A stretch of 64,000 bases of DNA from the NCBI RefSeq assembly GCF_027923905.1, contig NZ_AP026966.1, positions 4,465,001-4,529,000 of the forward strand. The letters are read 5' to 3'. Both the position numbers and the translations under genes were made by a program. This document shows positions 48,118-60,236 of the stretch, in pieces; the stretch's first letter is position 1, and the number at the start of each line of letters is the position of its first letter. The DNA comes from Massilia varians. Lineage in GTDB: Bacteria; Pseudomonadota; Gammaproteobacteria; Burkholderiales; Burkholderiaceae_D. The notes beneath the pieces were generated by a model. That model was not told where the DNA came from. It made no database searches and saw only the letters and a list, made by a program, of their open reading frames with translations.

Positions 48118-48174
48118 TCTAGCAGCGTGCGGCACCGCAAGGTCGTCGCGCATTGTCCAATTCAGGAGTGACCT

Positions 48175-48378
48175 ATGGCCCGCATTACCATCGAAGATTG
48201 CCTCAAGAACGTCCCGAACCGCTTCCAGCTGACCCTGGCCGCGACCTACCGCGCGCGCCAGCTGCTGCAGGGCCACACCCCGAAGGTCGAAGCCAAGGAC
48301 AAGCCGACCGTCGTCGCGCTGCGTGAAATCGCCGCCGGCAAGGTCGGCCTGGAAATGCTGAAGAAAGTGCCGATGTAA
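48175..48378 (+). CDS. rpoZ: RNA polymerase omega subunit
   Basis: A 67-residue subunit that stabilises the beta' subunit of RNA polymerase. [30 protein letters not shown] is diagnostic. AGGAG precedes ATG 48175. It sits between gmk and spoT as in most proteobacteria. The length matches betaproteobacterial omega. Confidence 0.97.
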   Translation: MARITIEDCLKNVPNRFQLTLAATYRARQLLQGHTPKVEAKDKPTVVALREIAAGKVGLEMLKKVPM

Positions 48379-48455
48379 GACCCTCCGGGGAACCTGGATT
48401 TCGCTATATCGATATTCTGTTATTCTGTGCCTACACTGGCTGATCGATATTACAT

Positions 48456-50696
48456 ATGAGTTTGTCTTCCCCGGATTCGACCCATCCAGGCACCCCTGCC
48501 CGCACCAAGCGTCCGGGCAAAGCGCAAGACGCCGAGACCCCGGCGCCCGCCCCGGGCGTCGCCTCGGTCACGCAGCTCATCAACAAGCTGTCCGACTACC
48601 TCACCCCCGCCGAGCTGAAAAAGGTCAAGGAAGCCTACCGCTTCTCCGACGAGATGCACCTCGGCCAGGTCCGCAAGTCCGGTGAGCCGTACATTTCCCA
48701 TCCGATCGCCGTCGCGGAGATCTGCGCCGAGTGGAAGCTCGACGCCCAGGCCATCATGGCCGCGCTGCTGCACGACGTGATCGAAGACCAGGACGTCAAG
48801 AAGGACGAACTGATCGAGCGCTTCGGCGCCCAGGTCGCCAACATGGTCGACGGCCTGTCCAAGCTGGAAAAGATCGAGTTCCAGAGCCAGATCGAGGCCC
48901 AGGCCGAGAACTTCCGCAAGATGCTGCTGGCCATGGCCTCGGACGTGCGCGTGATCCTGATCAAGCTCGCCGACCGCCTGCACAATATGCGCACCATGGG
49001 CGTGATGGTGCCGGCCAAGCGCCGCCGCATCTCGCGCGAGACCATGGAAGTCTACGTGCCGATCGCGCACCGCCTCGGCCTGAACAACATCTACCGCGAG
49101 CTGCAGGACCTGTCCTTCGCCCACCTCTACCCGCTGCGCTACTTCACGCTGGCCAAGGCGATCAAGGCGGCGCGCGGCAACCGCCGCGAGGTGGTCAAGA
49201 AGATCCTCGAGGCGGTCAAGACCCAGCTGGCCACGGCCGGCATCCAGGCCGAGGTCTACGGCCGCGAGAAGACCCTGTACGGCATCTATAAAAAGATGCG
49301 CAACAAGCACCTGTCGTTCTCGCAGGTGCTGGACGTGTATGGCTTCCGCGTGGTGGTCGACACGGTCCCGAACTGCTACGTGGCGCTCGGCACCCTGCAC
49401 GCCCTGTACAAGCCGATGCCCGGCAAGTTCAAGGACTACATCGCGATCCGCAAGATCAACGGCTACCAGTCGCTGCACACCACCCTGATCGGCCCCTACG
49501 GCACCCCGGTCGAATTCCAGATCCGCACCCAGGACATGCACCGCACCGCCGAAAGCGGCGTGGCGGCGCACTGGCTGTACAAGACCGGCGACTCGAACAT
49601 GTCGGACCTGCAGCAGCGCACCCACGCCTGGCTGCAGTCGCTGCTCGACATCCAGCAGCAGACCGGCGACTCGGCCGAGTTCCTCGAGCACGTCAAGGTC
49701 GACCTGTTCCCCGATTCGGTCTACGTGTTCACCCCCAAGTCGAAGATCATCGCCCTGCCGCGCGGCGCCACGGCGCTCGACTTCGCCTACTCGATCCACA
49801 CCGGCATCGGCGACCACACGGTGGCGGTCAAGATCAACAACGAGACCCAGCCGCTGCGCACCGAACTGCACAACGGCGACATCGTCGAGATCGTCACCGA
49901 TCCGGATTCGCGTCCGAGCCCGACCTGGCTGTCGCTGGTCCGCACCGGCAAGGCGCGCTCGGCGATCCGCCATTACCTGCGCACCGTGAACGTCAACGAG
50001 TCGGTCGAACTGGGCCAGGAGCTGCTGGCCGGGGCGCTGGCGGCCCGCAACATCGGCCCCGAGCTGCCCGCGGCGACCATCGAAAAGCTGCTGGCGGAAT
50101 CCTCGGCCAAGTCGATGGAAGAGCTGTACGCCGACATCGGCATCGGCAAGCGCATGCCGCAGCTGGTGGCGCGCCACATCTTCGGCCTGATGGACGCCGA
50201 CCCCGAGCACAAGCCTTCCAGCCTGCCGCTGCCGGCAAGCGACATCGACCCGGTCACGATCTACGGCAGCGAAGGCGTATCGGTGCAGCTGGCGCCCTGC
50301 TGCCTGCCGATCCCGGGCGACCAGATCACCGGCCAGCTGCGCCGCGACCAGGGCCTGGTGGTGCATACCAAGGACTGCCTGCCGGCGGCGCGGGTCCGCT
50401 CCAAGGAGCCGGACCGCTGGATCGCCGTGCAGTGGGGCGAGGAACTGAACCGCCGCTTCGACTGCCGCATCCGCCTGCTCATCAACAACGAGAAGGGCAT
50501 CCTGGCGCGCGTGGCGGCGGAGATCGGCGAATCCGACGCCAACATCACCTATGTCGGCATGGACGAGGACGACGAACATCTGATGACGCAGCTGCGCTTC
50601 ACCATCCAGGTAAAGGACCGCGTGCACCTGGCGCAGCTGATCCGCAATCTGCGCAGGGTGGCGGGGGTCAATCGGGTCGAGCGCGAGCGGTCCTGA
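48456..50696 (+). CDS. spoT: Bifunctional (p)ppGpp synthetase/hydrolase SpoT
   Basis: A 746-residue stringent-response enzyme. The HD hydrolase domain (about 60-200; LLHDVIEDQ is HDxxED) is followed by the synthetase domain (about 250-370; YGIYKKMRNK, VYGFRVVVD, KFKDYIAIRKINGYQSLHT). The (R/K)xKD-type loop fits bifunctional enzymes, not RelA's ExDD. TGS (about 425-485; VFTPKSKIIALPRGATALDFAYSIH) and a C-terminal ACT domain (about 670-746) complete it. It has an N-terminal Pro/Ala-rich extension of about 45 residues. It makes and degrades (p)ppGpp. Confidence 0.95.
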   Translation: MSLSSPDSTHPGTPARTKRPGKAQDAETPAPAPGVASVTQLINKLSDYLTPAELKKVKEAYRFSDEMHLGQVRKSGEPYISHPIAVAEICAEWKLDAQAIMAALLHDVIEDQDVKKDELIERFGAQVANMVDGLSKLEKIEFQSQIEAQAENFRKMLLAMASDVRVILIKLADRLHNMRTMGVMVPAKRRRISRETMEVYVPIAHRLGLNNIYRELQDLSFAHLYPLRYFTLAKAIKAARGNRREVVKKILEAVKTQLATAGIQAEVYGREKTLYGIYKKMRNKHLSFSQVLDVYGFRVVVDTVPNCYVALGTLHALYKPMPGKFKDYIAIRKINGYQSLHTTLIGPYGTPVEFQIRTQDMHRTAESGVAAHWLYKTGDSNMSDLQQRTHAWLQSLLDIQQQTGDSAEFLEHVKVDLFPDSVYVFTPKSKIIALPRGATALDFAYSIHTGIGDHTVAVKINNETQPLRTELHNGDIVEIVTDPDSRPSPTWLSLVRTGKARSAIRHYLRTVNVNESVELGQELLAGALAARNIGPELPAATIEKLLAESSAKSMEELYADIGIGKRMPQLVARHIFGLMDADPEHKPSSLPLPASDIDPVTIYGSEGVSVQLAPCCLPIPGDQITGQLRRDQGLVVHTKDCLPAARVRSKEPDRWIAVQWGEELNRRFDCRIRLLINNEKGILARVAAEIGESDANITYVGMDEDDEHLMTQLRFTIQVKDRVHLAQLIRNLRRVAGVNRVERERS

Positions 50697-50851
50697 TACC
50701 GTCAACGGCAGCCGCGGCCGGACGCCCGACCGGGCCGGCCCGGCCGTCCGCATGCAAGCCCCATACCCCACGCACAGCTCATCCATTCGTGCGCTCATTG
50801 GCAGCTTGTCCATATTACTATTTGGACAATTCCCACCACGAGAGCGCTTGC

Positions 50852-51352
50852 ATGAATAAAACTTCCTTCCGTTTTGCTGTCGCGTCCCTGCTGCTGGGCG
50901 CAAGCTTCGCCGCGCCGACCGCCTCGGCCGCTTCGCTGGTCACCAAGCCGCTGGTCATTTCCGGGGTCATCCATGAGGTGCTCGGTCCGTCGCTGCGCTG
51001 CACCTCGAAGCTCGGCGGAACGCTCGTCGGGCACGGCAACGATCCGGCCCTCGGCCCGGTTGCCTTCATGGGCAAGGACTGTGTTACGCCCAACGGCCCG
51101 CTGCTCACCTTCAGCGACGGCCGCATCACCCTGCTCACCAAGAGCGGCGAGGTGATCTACGCCAACTACAGCGGCCAGGCGGTGCCGACCGGCGACGGCA
51201 AGGTTGCCTTCAGCAATGCCACCTTCCAGATCACCGGCGGCACTGGACGCTACCACCGGGCTTCCGGCGGCGGCGACTTCACCGGCAGCCAGGAACTGTT
51301 GACCGGCGCCGGCACCATCAAACTGAGCGGGAAAATCACCTACCGCGAGTAA
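50852..51352 (+). CDS. Secreted beta-barrel-like protein (allene-oxide-cyclase-like motif)
   Basis: A 166-residue protein with a clear signal peptide (MNKTSFRFAVASLLLGASFAAPTASA, cut near residue 26). The C-terminal half has FQITGGTGRYHRASGGGDFTGSQEL, resembling the GGTGRYxxAxGxG strand pattern of allene oxide cyclase barrel-like bacterial proteins. Two cysteines (SLRCTS, KDCVTP) could form a disulfide. It stands alone between spoT and the broken kinase; I cannot assign an activity. Confidence 0.65.
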   Translation: MNKTSFRFAVASLLLGASFAAPTASAASLVTKPLVISGVIHEVLGPSLRCTSKLGGTLVGHGNDPALGPVAFMGKDCVTPNGPLLTFSDGRITLLTKSGEVIYANYSGQAVPTGDGKVAFSNATFQITGGTGRYHRASGGGDFTGSQELLTGAGTIKLSGKITYRE

Positions 51353-51553
51353 GCGCCTTCACTGCAGTCCGCCGGGATGTGCGCCGTGGCGCCGCGCCCG
51401 CGCACCGACGGCGGGCGCCGCCTTGGTGCCTGCCGGAACGCATCGACGCCCCTTCAATAGCTTGCAAGCTCAATAGCGCCACGAACCGACGCGCCACAAA
51501 GCCGCGTCCTGCACTTGCCTGTTAGAATCTCCAGGTTAAACCTAGAGAACAGC

Positions 51554-53785
<2,232 letters not shown>

Positions 53786-53801
53786 GACGCGCCCGCGGCC
53801 C

Positions 53802-54368
53802 TCAGTGCCGGCGGCCCACGCCCGGCGCGGCCGGAACGAGTTCGGTGAAGGCCAGCGTTTCCCCGGACAGCAGCGCCGCCTCGTCGTGGCGGTAGCCGCA
53901 CAGCGCGGTGGCCAGCATGAGCGGCACTTCGAACAGGCAGTCGACGTCGGCATCGGCGCCGCCCTGTTCGTCCTGGGTCGCTTTCATTTCGGCGTGGATG
54001 GTGTCGAGCAGCGCGGGAGGCGCGCCGTCCACCGCAAGGTGGTACAGCCCTTGTTCAGACAGGTGGACCACGTCCCACAACTTGGCCCCATCCTTGTACT
54101 GGAAGGCGGCGCTGGCCATGACGTGTTCCTCGACCTGGCAGCCGAGCGCCTCGCAGCCGGCCGACAGCCGGGCCATGCTCCCGGCCTGGGTAGCCGGGTG
54201 CGCCATGTCCTTGAAGACCACCAGGTAGCCGCCCCCCGGCAGCGCCGCGCCGGATACCGGGCTCTCGTTCGCCTCATCGGGTTCGCCGCTGTCGGCCAGC
54301 GACAACTGGGCGAGGATGTCGTCTTTTGATTTGCCGCGTATCGCGATCCAGGCAAGGGAAAATCCCAT
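53802..54368 (-). CDS. Conserved-looking protein of unknown function
   Basis: A 188-residue soluble protein starting MGFSLAWIAIRGKSKDDILAQLSL, with a repeated alpha/beta look: WIAIRGKS.., GYLVVFKDMAHP.., SEQGLYHLAVDG... No TM or signal. The AAAGGA site supports ATG 54368; the ATG 17 codons upstream is not supported. I do not recognise a family; two-strand-helix repeats suggest a sensor or immunity-like fold but that is a guess. It is convergent with the broken kinase. Confidence 0.7.
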   Translation of the reverse strand: MGFSLAWIAIRGKSKDDILAQLSLADSGEPDEANESPVSGAALPGGGYLVVFKDMAHPATQAGSMARLSAGCEALGCQVEEHVMASAAFQYKDGAKLWDVVHLSEQGLYHLAVDGAPPALLDTIHAEMKATQDEQGGADADVDCLFEVPLMLATALCGYRHDEAALLSGETLAFTELVPAAPGVGRRH

Positions 54369-54823
54369 GGGCTGCGTCCTTTCGAATAGCTGTGTCCTTG
54401 GGCGCCAAGTGTGGGGCAATCCACTTCGCGTGGCAACTCGATCGGGCTCTCATGCCGGCGTTCCGCTCTTTGCTGGGTTGGCGATCCCGTCCATGGGCAT
54501 GCCGTGGAGCTGGCTCAAAGCGCGGCTTTGCCTGCCTGGCGGCCATCGTCGACCGGGCAGGACGCACTGACCAGGCCAGGGAAAACGGCGAAACCGGGCA
54601 GCTGCTGGAGTAAAAACTTGGAACGAACACAGCTTGCATTAGCAGATTCAGCGTTGTAAATGATGGGCCACTTTACGCTGCGTCTGCCTGGCTGTTTCAT
54701 TTTAGTGACAAGACATGCATATGCGCGATGTCCTCCTCAGGACCCTTGCATTGAACATTGCTGCTTTTATTAATCCATGTCAACATTGACAATGCAAAGC
54801 TAATAGTCAGTAATTGAGAAAAC
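54369..54823. other. 455-base region without a convincing gene
   Basis: Several short frames (e.g. 54411-54659 plus, 54515-54700 minus) lack ribosome sites and codon bias. Base composition drops from GC-rich to clearly AT-richer at about 54600, continuing through the PilZ gene. A TTGACA at 54786-54791 may be part of the PilZ promoter but I find no good -10 at normal spacing. Confidence 0.5.
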
Positions 54824-55708
54824 ATGGAAAAGCAGAAGTTCGTATATGTTTCGGAAAGCGATATACGCGTCGGGGCAGCATTACCATGGGCACTCTATCT
54901 ACGCTCAGGCGAGTTGCTGGCCCCAGCCGGTTATGTGATCGCAGACCAGACTGCACGCGACCGCATTCTGCTGGCCAAGCCAATGCGGGCGTCACGGGCT
55001 GGCGACAAGCCAGGCGACCTGGTTTCGGCGATCGAAGAACTGGACATGCCAGGGCCGACGAGCGACCCCTTGCAGTCGCTGAAGCACAACGCGGAAAGTA
55101 TGATTATCACTTTCCAGTTCCCGGGGGATTACGACCCGCGCTCGGTCCATGTCGAATTTTATGGGCGCGTACCTTTACAATCGATCATTGTCTCCGCGCC
55201 GGCAGTGCGTGCCGCCAATGGACAGAGCTGGCAGCATTTTGAAGGACTTCCAATGACGGCCCAGGTCATTTTCGGGCGGACTGTCTGCGCATTCAAGACT
55301 TCACTCATGCGTTTTGCAAGCCTGCCAAGCGGGCATTTGTTTCTGCGCTATCCAACCGAAGCGGTCAGTAAGCCCTTCCGGCAAGCCCTGCGGGTAGAAG
55401 TGAAACTGCCGACGTCGATCACCCTGGCGGACGGTACGGTACCCGGCATCATCACCAACCTGTCGAGCGGCGGTTGCGCAATCTCCACAGGGTTTATCCT
55501 GGGCGATGTGGGGACGCTGATCAAACTTGCGTTTCGATTCAAAATCGCAGGCAAGCCGCACCTGGTCCAAGTGAGTGGCACCGTTCGCAGCATCAAGGGC
55601 AAACTGTCTCAACAAATGCAATACGGCATTGCGTTCGACTCAGGGATCGAGGAATCTGCTGAATTAGCACTCAAATCCTTCGTGTACGAACACCTCGCCG
55701 AGCAATAA
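54824..55708 (+). CDS. PilZ domain cyclic-di-GMP binding protein (YcgR-like)
   Basis: A 294-residue soluble protein. The C-terminal PilZ domain shows RQALR (RxxxR, about 185-189) and NLSSGG (D/NxSxxG, about 212-217), the c-di-GMP contact motifs. The N-terminal about 170 residues form a YcgR-N-like domain, so it may act as a flagellar brake or adhesion effector. It has more AT-rich codon use than its neighbours, which suggests a different origin or weak codon selection. A diguanylate cyclase (60435) and flagellin lie downstream in the same window. Confidence 0.88.
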   Translation: MEKQKFVYVSESDIRVGAALPWALYLRSGELLAPAGYVIADQTARDRILLAKPMRASRAGDKPGDLVSAIEELDMPGPTSDPLQSLKHNAESMIITFQFPGDYDPRSVHVEFYGRVPLQSIIVSAPAVRAANGQSWQHFEGLPMTAQVIFGRTVCAFKTSLMRFASLPSGHLFLRYPTEAVSKPFRQALRVEVKLPTSITLADGTVPGIITNLSSGGCAISTGFILGDVGTLIKLAFRFKIAGKPHLVQVSGTVRSIKGKLSQQMQYGIAFDSGIEESAELALKSFVYEHLAEQ

Positions 55709-55726
55709 ACGAAGCAAGCGCATTGG

Positions 55727-56188
55727 CTATTCGATCGACTTCGCCGGCGTCATGCCTGGCTCGGCGCCGGCCAGCGCCGCGCGCTGGCGTTCCTCCTGTT
55801 CGCGTAGTTCCGGGGTCATGGCCTCGCCGAAGTCTTCCATGTCGAAGATCTGGCGGATCTCGATTTCGGCTTCGCCGCCCGCCATCGGCATCGGCACCCG
55901 CTTGACCCAGGCGATCGCCTCTTCCTTCGACGCCACCTTCCAGATCCAGAAGCCGGCCAACAATTGCTTGGTTTCGGCAAAAGGGCCATCGACCACGCGA
56001 ACATTTCCACTTTTATCGAAATAAACCCGTGCGCCGCGCGAGGACGGGTGCAGTCCCTCGCCCGACAGCATCACGCCGGCCTTGATCAGCTCGTCGTTGA
56101 AGTTGCCCATGTCCGTTAGCAGTTTCTCGTCAGGCATTTCGCCTGCTTCGCTGTGCTTGTCCGCCTTCAGCAAGATCATGAATCGCAT
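55727..56188 (-). CDS. YciI family protein (DGPFAE type)
   Basis: A 153-residue YciI-like protein: MRFMILLKADKHSEAGEMPDEKLLTDMGNFNDEL, GVMLSGEGLHPSSRGARV, VVDGPFAETKQLLAGFWIW. The DGPFxE motif and dimeric ferredoxin-like fold are common in proteins found next to ECF sigma factors, but none is adjacent. ATG 56188 has GGAGG five bases upstream. Enzyme activity is unproven for most members. Confidence 0.88.
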   Translation of the reverse strand: MRFMILLKADKHSEAGEMPDEKLLTDMGNFNDELIKAGVMLSGEGLHPSSRGARVYFDKSGNVRVVDGPFAETKQLLAGFWIWKVASKEEAIAWVKRVPMPMAGGEAEIEIRQIFDMEDFGEAMTPELREQEERQRAALAGAEPGMTPAKSIE

Positions 56189-56259
56189 CGCATCCTCCGT
56201 CTGGTTGTTGACGCCACGACGATCGGGAAGGCGGGGAATCGACATCGTCCCCGAGTTTT

Positions 56260-56856
56260 TTACATCTTCTCCAGCTGCGCAAGTTCGAGGATCGCATCGA
56301 AGGCCGCACAGGCCCCGGCGCAGGCCTCGGCAACTTCCGCCGGAGCGCTGACCTGCGCGCGCAGCGCCGCCATGAAGGCGCGCCAGCGCGGGCCGGGGCC
56401 GCGCTCGTCGCCGCGCAGGTAGCGCAGCGGATGCGGGGCCAGCGGCCCGGCCAGCTTGCCGTACAGGACGGCGCCGCCCAGCTGCGAGCCTTCGATCACG
56501 TAGGCCACGCCCCAGCGCCAGGCGGCGCTGGCGTCCTCCGGCCAGGCGGGGGCGGGACGCAGCGGCGGGACCTCGGGCATGCGCGGCTCGGCCAGGTCGG
56601 CCTGGATCAGGGCCAGGCGTTCGACGGGCGGCAGCGTGGGCTCGGCCTGCGGACCGTCGGCAAAGCCCGCCAGCCAGCGCTCGAGCGGCGCCAGCCAGTC
56701 GCGCAGCATGACCAGGTGCGCGGCGTAATGGTCGAGGGAAGGAAGGGGTGCGGACAGCGGCAAGCCGCTGTCGAGCCGCTCGTGCCGCGAGGCAGTCGCA
56801 GTCCGCAGCGCGGCCAGTACGTCGGTGTCGCGCGCGGAATCGTTGGAACGGTTCAT
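56260..56856 (-). CDS. Biliverdin-producing heme oxygenase (BphO-like)
   Basis: A 198-residue helical protein. RTATASRHERLDSGLPLS holds the proximal heme His25, and WGVAYVIEGSQLGGAVLYGKL is the distal-helix glycine-rich motif of bacterial heme oxygenases. It would open heme to biliverdin, CO and iron, usually for a bacteriophytochrome chromophore. No phytochrome gene is adjacent, though a PAS histidine kinase starts 1.3 kb away. ATG 56856 is preferred over the ATG 14 codons upstream. Confidence 0.75.
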   Translation of the reverse strand: MNRSNDSARDTDVLAALRTATASRHERLDSGLPLSAPLPSLDHYAAHLVMLRDWLAPLERWLAGFADGPQAEPTLPPVERLALIQADLAEPRMPEVPPLRPAPAWPEDASAAWRWGVAYVIEGSQLGGAVLYGKLAGPLAPHPLRYLRGDERGPGPRWRAFMAALRAQVSAPAEVAEACAGACAAFDAILELAQLEKM

Positions 56857-56903
56857 GGTGCTCGGTAAGCGGCGAATCGTCCATCTTACCAGCCCCATGG
56901 GCT

Positions 56904-57476
<573 letters not shown>

Positions 57477-57532
57477 CTTATTGTAACGGCAAGCAGCGCC
57501 CGCCGGCTCACGCTTCCCGTATCATGTGCTGC

Positions 57533-58153
57533 ATGAAACGCGCACACGCACGATCCCGGCTGCTCGCGCCCCTGGTCCAGCTGGCGGCGCTGGTGCTGCT
57601 CGCCGAGGCCTGGACCTGGGACCTCGGCAGCCGCGCCGCCGCGCGCATGGCGGCCTGGCCGCCGCTGCGCTGGCTCGAGGCACGGGTCCGGGCCCTGCCG
57701 GCCTGGGCCGCCCTGTGCGCCTTCGTGCTGCCCGGACTGCTGCTGCTGCCCGTCAAGCTGCTGGCCCTGCTCGCCATCGCCCACGGCCACGCGCTGGCCG
57801 GCCTGGCCGGCTTCGTAGCGGCCAAGCTGGGCGGCGCCGTGGTGGTGGCGCGCATCTACGTGCTGACCCTGCCCACCCTGCTCACCCTGGCCTGGTTCGC
57901 GCGCTGGCACGGCGGCTTCCTGCGGCTGAAAGGGCGCCTGCTGGCGGCCCTGCGCGCCAGCGGCTTCTGGCGCCGGGTGCGCGCGGCCATGGCCGATGGG
58001 CGGCGCCGCCTGCGCCGGCTGCTGCGCCGCGCCGGGCGCCAGCCGAGCCACCTGGCGCGCGTGCTGCGCCGCCCCAAGACCCGCGTCAGGTCACGATTCG
58101 CAGCGCGCGGGCAGGCGCGCCATCAAGACAAGACAGAAACCGAGCTTCCATGA
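57533..58153 (+). CDS. Small polytopic membrane protein of unknown function
   Basis: A 206-residue protein with about three hydrophobic helices (about 10-28, 55-85, 85-125) and a very basic, arginine-rich C-terminal tail (about 140-206; many RRLRRLLRR runs). The ATG of the downstream kinase overlaps its stop (ATGA), so it is coupled to the sensor kinase and may be an accessory signalling component. An ATG three codons upstream is possible. I do not recognise the family. Confidence 0.7.
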   Translation: MKRAHARSRLLAPLVQLAALVLLAEAWTWDLGSRAAARMAAWPPLRWLEARVRALPAWAALCAFVLPGLLLLPVKLLALLAIAHGHALAGLAGFVAAKLGGAVVVARIYVLTLPTLLTLAWFARWHGGFLRLKGRLLAALRASGFWRRVRAAMADGRRRLRRLLRRAGRQPSHLARVLRRPKTRVRSRFAARGQARHQDKTETELP

Positions 58154-59589
58154 GTCCCATCCTTGCCCTGGCCGCCGAAATGCAGGCGGCCGCTTCCGAA
58201 ATCTTCCTGCTCGACGCGACGACCCTGCGGGTGATCGACACCAACCAGGCCGCGCGCCTGCATCTCGGCATGGAGGCGGCCGCGCTGGAGGCGATGGACG
58301 CCTACGCCCTCGCGCCCGGCCTCGACCGCGCTACACTGGACGAGCTGCTGGCCGGGCTGGGCGAGGAAGTCGGCGCCCAGGTCAGCCTGCGCACCCGCTT
58401 GCGGCGCGTCGACGGCAGCAGCTATCCGGTCCGGCTGTGTTTCCTGCGCATCGTGCGCGATGGCCGCTCGCTGCTGCTGGCGATCGCCGACGACCTCAGT
58501 CTCGAGCAGGCCTCCGCGCAGGCGCTGGCCGAGTCGCAGGCGCGTTTCGACGCCATCGTGCGCCATACCCCGGGACTGGTGTTCCAGTTCGTGCTGTACC
58601 CGGACGGGCGCCAGGATTTCCCCTGGCTGAGCGAGGGCTGCTCGGCCCTGCTCGGCCTGTCCGTGTTGGAACTGCAGCGCGCCGCGGGACTGTTCGAGCA
58701 ACTGATCCTGCCGGAAGACCGCAAGGGCTGGCAGGAATCGATGGCGGCCTCCAGCGCCGCCATGAGCGCCTGGAACTGGGAAGGCCGGATCTGGATCGAC
58801 GCCTGGAAGGACGTCAAGTGGATCAACCTGCGCGCCACCCCGCATCCGATCGACGGCGGCGCGGTGCAGTGGGACGGCATCATGACCAACATCAGCGCCA
58901 GCAAGGAGGAACAGGAAGCCAGCATGCGCTCGCGCGCCCGGCTGGCCGAACTCACCGAGCACATCGAGCAAGGCAAGGAACAGGAGCGGGCCCGCATCGC
59001 GCGCGAGATCCACGACGACCTCGGCGGCAACCTTACCGCCATCAAGATGGCGCTGGCCATGCTGAGCGCGCGCCTGCCCGACGACCAGCCGGCCCTGCTG
59101 GAAAAGGCCAACTACCTCGACGACCTGGTCGACCGCACCATCGAGGCGGTGCACCGCATCTCGCTCGACCTGCGCCCCACCATGCTCGACCTCGGGATCG
59201 TGGCCGCGCTGGAGTGGCAGGCGCGCGAATTCGAGAAGCAGATGGGCATCGCCTGCATCTTCCGCTGCCAGGAGAAGGAAATCGTCCTCGACGACGACCA
59301 TGCCACCGCCCTGTTCCGTATCTTCCAGGAAGCGCTGACCAATATCGCCAAGCACGCCCACGCGACCCGGGTGACGGTGCAGCTCCGGCCCCAGCGCGCC
59401 CACCTGACCCTGACGATCTGCGACAACGGCCGCGGCATCAAGGCCAGCGACCGCTTCAAGCCGCAATCCTTCGGCCTGCACAGCATGAGCGAGCGCGCCA
59501 AGGCCTTCGGGGGGACGCTGGCCTTGTCGTCCGCGCCCGGAGGTGGCACGATGCTGACTATCAAGACCAGGCTGGCAACAGAACAATGA
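58150..59589 (+). CDS. PAS domain sensor histidine kinase, NarL class
   Basis: A 479-residue cytosolic kinase with no TM helix. Two PAS-like domains (about 5-120 and 135-260), a short coiled coil, HisKA_3 with the phospho-accepting His288 in AREIHDDLGGNLTAIK, and a HATPase domain (FRIFQEALTNIAKHAHA, CDNGRGI, FGLHSMSERAKAFGG). The stop overlaps the ATG of the cognate response regulator. The signal sensed by the PAS pair is unknown. Confidence 0.92.
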   Translation: MSPILALAAEMQAAASEIFLLDATTLRVIDTNQAARLHLGMEAAALEAMDAYALAPGLDRATLDELLAGLGEEVGAQVSLRTRLRRVDGSSYPVRLCFLRIVRDGRSLLLAIADDLSLEQASAQALAESQARFDAIVRHTPGLVFQFVLYPDGRQDFPWLSEGCSALLGLSVLELQRAAGLFEQLILPEDRKGWQESMAASSAAMSAWNWEGRIWIDAWKDVKWINLRATPHPIDGGAVQWDGIMTNISASKEEQEASMRSRARLAELTEHIEQGKEQERARIAREIHDDLGGNLTAIKMALAMLSARLPDDQPALLEKANYLDDLVDRTIEAVHRISLDLRPTMLDLGIVAALEWQAREFEKQMGIACIFRCQEKEIVLDDDHATALFRIFQEALTNIAKHAHATRVTVQLRPQRAHLTLTICDNGRGIKASDRFKPQSFGLHSMSERAKAFGGTLALSSAPGGGTMLTIKTRLATEQ

Positions 59590-60233
59590 GTGACAAGGCA
59601 ACAATCCGGGTATTCATCGCCGACGACCATGCGATCGTGCGCGAGGGCCTGAAGCAGATCCTGGCCGAGCAGCGCGACGTCATCGTCGCCGGCGAAGCCG
59701 AAACCGGGCTCGATGCCGTCAAGCTGGTCGGCAAGGCGCGGCCGCACGTGATGCTGCTCGACATCTCCCTGCCCGACCGCAACGGCATCGAGGTGCTCAA
59801 GCAGATCAAGAAGGACAGGCCCGAGCTGGCGGTGCTGATGCTGTCGATGCACCGCGAAGACCAGTATGCGATCCGTTCGCTGAAAGCGGGCGCGGCCGGC
59901 TACATGACCAAGCAGAGCGCCCCGCGCGAGCTGGTGACGGCGATCCGCCAAGTGGCCGCCGGCCAGAAGTACGTCAGCGCGGCGCTGGCGCAGACCCTGG
60001 CGGCCCAGGTCGGCGAAGACCACGAGGCGCCGCCGCACGACGCCTTGTCCGACCGCGAGTACCAGACCCTGACCATGATCGCCTCCGGAATGACGGTCAG
60101 CGACATCGCGCGCGAACTGTCGCTGTCGGTGAAGACGGTGAGCGAATACCGGGCCCGGCTGCTGGCCAAGATGAAGCTCAAGAACAGTGCGGAGCTGACC
60201 CATTACGCGATTCGCAACCAACTAGTAGGCTAA
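59586..60233 (+). CDS. NarL/FixJ-family response regulator
   Basis: A 215-residue regulator. The receiver domain (1-120) has the phospho-accepting Asp59 in VMLLDISLPD, acidic Asp13/Asp14 and Lys in YMTKQS. The LuxR-type HTH (about 150-210) has LSDREYQTLTMIASGMTVSDIARELSLSVKTVSEYRARLL. It overlaps the upstream kinase by 4 bases, forming a pair. Repeat copy 8 follows the stop. Confidence 0.93.
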   Translation: MSDKATIRVFIADDHAIVREGLKQILAEQRDVIVAGEAETGLDAVKLVGKARPHVMLLDISLPDRNGIEVLKQIKKDRPELAVLMLSMHREDQYAIRSLKAGAAGYMTKQSAPRELVTAIRQVAAGQKYVSAALAQTLAAQVGEDHEAPPHDALSDREYQTLTMIASGMTVSDIARELSLSVKTVSEYRARLLAKMKLKNSAELTHYAIRNQLVG

Positions 60234-60236
60234 TTT

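Noticed and set aside
48450..50903. 817-codon minus-strand frame opposite spoT
   Set aside because: Antisense shadow; spoT motifs are complete on the plus strand.
55727..56884. 385-codon minus-strand frame covering YciI and heme oxygenase
   Set aside because: The upstream part is out of frame with the heme oxygenase gene; YciI starts at 56188 with its own GGAGG site.
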